Assembly (NCBI GenBank): GCA_027489195.1
Contig: JAIYAG010000254.1
Location: 1 to 7,512 of the forward strand
DNA: 7,512 nt
Source: Burkholderiales bacterium
Lineage (GTDB): Bacteria > Pseudomonadota > Gammaproteobacteria > Burkholderiales > Burkholderiaceae_E
Direction of reading: 5' to 3'
Position numbers and translations under genes: made by a program. Under the pieces are notes generated by a model. The model saw nothing but the letters and a program-made list of their open reading frames with translations, was not told the origin of the DNA and ran no database searches. Of this stretch, positions 5,140-7,512 are shown in pieces. The number at the start of each line of letters is the position of its first letter. Within the stretch, counting starts at the first letter, position 1.

Positions 5140-6348
5140 TCAGAACCGCGTGCCGCCGAACCCCGCCGCGGCCAGCGTCGCCAGCACCTCGGCGACATGC
5201 GCCTCGCCGCGCGTCTGCACCACCACCTCGACCGCGGCCAGCTCGGCCGACAGCGCGCCGAAGATCCGCTGGTGCTGGATCTCCTCGACGTTGGCGCCGG
5301 CCGCAGCGAGCGCGGCCGTCATCGCGGCGAGCGCGCCCGGCCGGTCGCGCACCTCGATGCGCAGGCGCGCGAGCCGTCCGCTGCGGACCATCTCGCGGCG
5401 CACGATCGCCGCCAGCAGCAGCGGATCGATGTTGCCGCCGCACAGCACCAGGCCGACGCGCCGCCCGGCGAAGCGCGCGCGATGCACGAGCAGCGCCGCG
5501 AGCCCGGCGGCGTCCGCCCCTTCGACGACGGTCTTCTCGATCTCGAGGAGGGTGACGATCGCATGCTCGATGTCGCCCTCGCCGACCAGCAGCACGTCGG
5601 CCACGTGCTCGCGCACCAGTCGTGTGGTGATCTCGCCCGGCAGTCCGACCGCGATGCCCTCGGCGATGGTGCCGGTGCCCTGCGGGTGGCGCGTGCCGTG
5701 AAAGGCGTCGTGCATCGCCGGATAGCGCTCGGTCTGCACGCCGATCACCTCGATGTCCGGACGGCGCGCCCGCGCCGCGACCGCGATGCCCGAGATCAGG
5801 CCGCCGCCGCCGACCGCGATCACCAGCGTGTCGAGCGAGGGCACCTCGTCGAGCATCTCGAGGGCGATCATGCCCTGGCCGGCGATCACCTGCGGGTCGT
5901 CGTACGGATGGACGAAGACCAGCCCCTCCTCGCGGGCGATCTCGAGCCCGCGGGCCCGCGCGTCGTCGAAGGTGTCGCCCTGGAGCACGATGCGCGGGCC
6001 GAACGCGCGCGTCGCCTCGACCTTCACCGAGGGCGTGAAGCGGGGCATGACGATGGTGGCCGGGATGCCCAGCCGGCGCGCGTGCAGCGCCACGCCCTGC
6101 GCGTGGTTGCCGGCAGACACCGCGAGCACGCCACGGGCGCGCTCGGCCTCGGTGAGTTGCGCGAGCCGGTTGAGCGCGCCGCGTTCCTTGAAGGACGCGG
6201 TGAACTGCAGGTTCTCGAACTTGAGCCAGACCTCGCAGCCGGCGATCGCCGACAGCGTCTCGCTGTGCAGGCACGGGGTGCGCACGACACGCCCGGCGAG
6301 CCGCGCCGCGGCCCGCCCGATGTCCTCAGGGGTGACGGTCTGGTCCAT
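5140..6348 (-). CDS. ilvA: Threonine ammonia-lyase (threonine dehydratase), medium form with C-terminal ACT domain
   Basis: This PLP enzyme deaminates L-threonine to 2-oxobutanoate and ammonia, the first committed step toward isoleucine. The product is 402 residues, the usual size of the form with a single ACT domain. The PLP lysine is K54 in FTASFKERGALNRL (49-62). SAGNHAQG (78-85) and the glycine-rich phosphate loop VGGGGLISG (179-187) follow, then VLCGGNID (301-308). From about residue 328 an ACT domain begins (LRIEVRDRPGALAAMTAAL), giving likely amino-acid feedback control. The long biosynthetic IlvA of E. coli has two ACT-like units. This shorter type is often annotated as ilvA or tdcB, and a serine dehydratase role cannot be excluded. 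The ATG at 6348 has no Shine-Dalgarno sequence. TATGCT stands at 6360-6355, just where a -10 box would give a leaderless transcript. It converges on the serine hydrolase and diverges from the small exported protein gene. Confidence 0.95.
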   Translation of the reverse strand: MDQTVTPEDIGRAAARLAGRVVRTPCLHSETLSAIAGCEVWLKFENLQFTASFKERGALNRLAQLTEAERARGVLAVSAGNHAQGVALHARRLGIPATIVMPRFTPSVKVEATRAFGPRIVLQGDTFDDARARGLEIAREEGLVFVHPYDDPQVIAGQGMIALEMLDEVPSLDTLVIAVGGGGLISGIAVAARARRPDIEVIGVQTERYPAMHDAFHGTRHPQGTGTIAEGIAVGLPGEITTRLVREHVADVLLVGEGDIEHAIVTLLEIEKTVVEGADAAGLAALLVHRARFAGRRVGLVLCGGNIDPLLLAAIVRREMVRSGRLARLRIEVRDRPGALAAMTAALAAAGANVEEIQHQRIFGALSAELAAVEVVVQTRGEAHVAEVLATLAAAGFGGTRF

Positions 6349-6379
6349 CGGTGCAGCATAGCAGCGGGCCCTGCCGCGA

Positions 6380-6406
6380 CGATGCCGGCGCCGTCGCCCG
6401 GCATCG
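6380..6406. repeat. Inverted repeat CGATGCCGG-N9-CCGGCATCG upstream of ilvA
   Basis: Perfect 9-bp arms lie at 6380-6388 and 6398-6406, with a 9-base spacer. The nearer arm is 31 bases upstream of the ilvA ATG. No T run follows on either strand, so a terminator is unlikely. An operator for a dimeric regulator of ilvA is plausible. Confidence 0.5.
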
Positions 6407-6451
6407 GGCAGTGACCCGCGTGCGGCAGGACATGGGCGACCGCGTCCAGAT

Positions 6452-6522
6452 GGGCGCCTTCGCGTCGTGCAGTCCCCTGCCCTGGGCGCCTGCCGACCTT
6501 CCCGGGCCGTGTTCGGGCGCCT
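6452..6522 (+). repeat. Three evenly spaced GGGCGCCT boxes
   Basis: Copies are at 6452-6459, 6484-6491 and 6515-6522, so start-to-start steps are 32 and 31 bases, about three helical turns. The second and third copies share a ninth base (G). Each contains the palindrome GGCGCC, which is common in GC-rich DNA, so only the even spacing makes them notable. They end about 60 bases before the downstream ATG. Confidence 0.35.
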
Positions 6523-6583
6523 GGAATGCCTATCCGCCCCGCAGCGGTGGCAAGATCACGACTCCGACACCCCGGAGACGCCC

Positions 6584-7060
6584 ATGCGTTCCGTTCTCGC
6601 GCTCCTCGTCGCGGCCGGCATCGGCGCGCCCGTGCACGCCCAGGAGGTCCCGGTGTGTCCCTTCAAGCCCTCCGAGCTCGACGCCGCGCTCGGCGGGAAG
6701 TTCGAGGAGGGCAAGCCGGGCATGGCCTACGGCGCCTCGGGCATCGACGTGCGCTCGTGCCAGTACGCGAGCCGACTCTGGTCCCTGCGGGTGGGCACGC
6801 AGGTCTACAAGAACGCGCCCGACGCGAAGAAGTTCGGCATGGGGCTCGCCGGCAAGCTGGTGCCGGTGGCGGGCGACCCCGACGGCGCCGTGTTCCAGGA
6901 AGGCCAGGGGGACAACACCTCGCCGACGGTCTGGTACGAGCGACGCGGCACGGTGGTGGAGTTGCGCGTCGTCGGCATCTGGTACACCGATCCGTCCAAG
7001 CGCCAGGCCGAGATGGAGGCGCTGCGCGCCAAGCTGCAGAAGCTGCGTCGCGTGCCGTGA
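6584..7060 (+). CDS. Small exported protein of unknown function
   Basis: I do not recognise this family. The 158-residue product starts with a signal peptide (MRSVLALLVAAGIGAPVHA, probable cut before QEV at about residue 19), so it is probably periplasmic. The mature part is about 139 residues. It has two cysteines, C25 and C59, that could form a disulfide, a central region rich in aromatic and glycine residues (SLRVGTQVYKN, WYERRGTVVELRVVGIWY) and a basic, helical C-terminus (about 138-156). No membrane segment follows the signal and there is no lipobox. The frame is open upstream to 6467. The ATG at 6584 is chosen because GGAG stands six bases before it and the signal peptide begins there. 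The alpha/beta hydrolase gene follows after 73 bases on the same strand, so the two may be co-transcribed. Confidence 0.85.
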   Translation: MRSVLALLVAAGIGAPVHAQEVPVCPFKPSELDAALGGKFEEGKPGMAYGASGIDVRSCQYASRLWSLRVGTQVYKNAPDAKKFGMGLAGKLVPVAGDPDGAVFQEGQGDNTSPTVWYERRGTVVELRVVGIWYTDPSKRQAEMEALRAKLQKLRRVP

Positions 7061-7133
7061 TGCCACGCGAGTGAGCGGCGCGGTCGCCGACCGATCGAAC
7101 CCGGCCGGCGTGCCGGCGCGGAACCGGCGGAGC

Positions 7134-7512
7134 ATGAAGGGCATGTGGGCGTCTCGGTCACGCCGTCTCGGTGCGCTCCTGTTCGCGCTGGCTTTCGCGC
7201 CCTGTGCTGGCGCCTCGCCGGCCGGCGGGCCGACCACCGTCGAGGTGACGCTTGCCGAGCGAACGGTCCGGGTCGACGTGTACCGACCCGCCGACATGCC
7301 TCGCGGCGCCGTGATCCTGTCGCACGGCTTCACGCGCAGCCGCGCGACGCTCGGCGGCCATGCGGCGGCGATCGCCGAGGCCGGCGCGATCGCGCTCACG
7401 CCCGACATGCCCTACACCTTCGACTTCCGGCGCAACGCGCGTGGGCTGTCCGAGCTCGTCGCGACGCTGCGCGCGGGCGGCACCTTCGGCGCACCGGTGC
7501 AGCGGGTCGTGC
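7134..7512 (+). CDS. Exported alpha/beta hydrolase (N-terminal 126 residues; continues beyond window)
   Basis: The frame runs open from the ATG at 7134 to the window edge. A basic N-terminus (MKGMWASRSRRL) is followed by a hydrophobic core (GALLFALAFAP) and a small-residue stretch, a typical secretion signal. C24 follows a proline, so it is not a good lipobox. The mature part begins with a beta-rich segment (TTVEVTLAERTVRVDVYRP) and then AVILSHGFTRSRATLGGHAAAIAEAG, where SHGF is the HG oxyanion-hole motif of alpha/beta hydrolases after the first core strand. The catalytic nucleophile (GxSxG) would lie past the edge, so activity and substrate cannot be judged. A second in-frame ATG at 7143 is a plausible start, because GGAG (7129-7132) is ten bases from it but only one base from 7134. 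It could be an esterase, lipase or dienelactone-hydrolase-like enzyme. Confidence 0.8.
   Translation, partial: MKGMWASRSRRLGALLFALAFAPCAGASPAGGPTTVEVTLAERTVRVDVYRPADMPRGAVILSHGFTRSRATLGGHAAAIAEAGAIALTPDMPYTFDFRRNARGLSELVATLRAGGTFGAPVQRVV

Larger units (their letters stand above)
6349..6583. other. Divergent intergenic region between ilvA and the exported protein gene
   Basis: This 235-base stretch has no convincing gene. Open frames run through it, but none has a ribosome site or a recognisable product. It must carry the promoters of both flanking genes, though no clear sigma-70 or sigma-54 pair stands out apart from TATGCT next to ilvA. It holds a 9-bp inverted repeat at 6380-6406 and three copies of GGGCGCCT, listed separately. 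Confidence 0.7.

Noticed and set aside
3477..5198. Open frame of 573 codons on the minus strand opposite the serine hydrolase
   Set aside because: It is antisense to a gene with intact catalytic motifs, is rich in Arg/His/Pro, matches no family and arises from GC-rich third positions.
4687..6414. Open frame of 575 codons on the plus strand across the convergent gap and opposite ilvA
   Set aside because: It runs through two real genes and the gap, with low-complexity Arg/Ala/His composition typical of a shadow frame.
6467..6583. 39-codon upstream extension of the small exported protein
   Set aside because: It would bury the signal peptide. The ATG at 6584 has a well-placed GGAG.
7061..7133. 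Possible terminator between the exported protein and the hydrolase (GCCGGC-GT-GCCGGC)
   Set aside because: The repeat is short with a two-base loop and no T run. Read-through into the hydrolase seems more likely.
1..7512. Search for CRISPR repeats, insertion-sequence ends, tRNA or defence genes
   Set aside because: No regularly repeated units with spacers, transposase-like protein, terminal repeats or tRNA-like fold were seen.

Overview
The window is about 7.5 kb of very GC-rich bacterial DNA, tightly packed with genes. GC-rich third codon positions produce many long shadow frames on the opposite strand. The protein types, a Tat-like leader on a urea-binding protein and a well-formed sigma-54 promoter suggest a proteobacterium, most likely a betaproteobacterium of the Burkholderiales type. 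This placement comes from protein resemblance only; no marker gene is present.

Left part (1-3480, all minus strand, read right to left): a GlcD/D-lactate-dehydrogenase-type FAD oxidase, then ureD (urease accessory) 5 bases later, then ureA (urease gamma subunit) 25 bases after that. Next comes a 157-base regulatory gap, then urtA (urea ABC transporter substrate-binding protein), which runs off the left edge. The gap holds a sigma-54 promoter (TGGCACG-N4-TTGC) for urtA and a dyad resembling an NtrC site. A second NtrC-like dyad lies inside the 3' end of ureA. Urea uptake therefore looks nitrogen-regulated. ureB and ureC, which normally follow ureA directly, are not there.

Middle part (3481-5139): a divergent 170-base control region with an 8-bp inverted repeat and candidate promoters, then a plus-strand serine hydrolase of the class C beta-lactamase/esterase fold. 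This gene converges on ilvA across a 52-base gap. The gap contains a hairpin that pairs fully only in the minus-strand transcript.

Right part (5140-7512): ilvA (threonine ammonia-lyase with a C-terminal ACT domain, minus strand). A 235-base divergent region follows, with a 9-bp inverted repeat and three evenly spaced GGGCGCCT boxes. Then come a small exported protein of unknown function and the start of an exported alpha/beta hydrolase cut by the right edge, both plus strand.

The coherent theme is urea nitrogen acquisition (urtA, ureA, ureD). The other genes are ordinary metabolic or exported proteins with no visible functional link to it. I see no mobile element, CRISPR array, tRNA or rRNA, and no clearly novel multi-gene system. 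The most interesting points are the split urease cluster and the sigma-54/NtrC control region.
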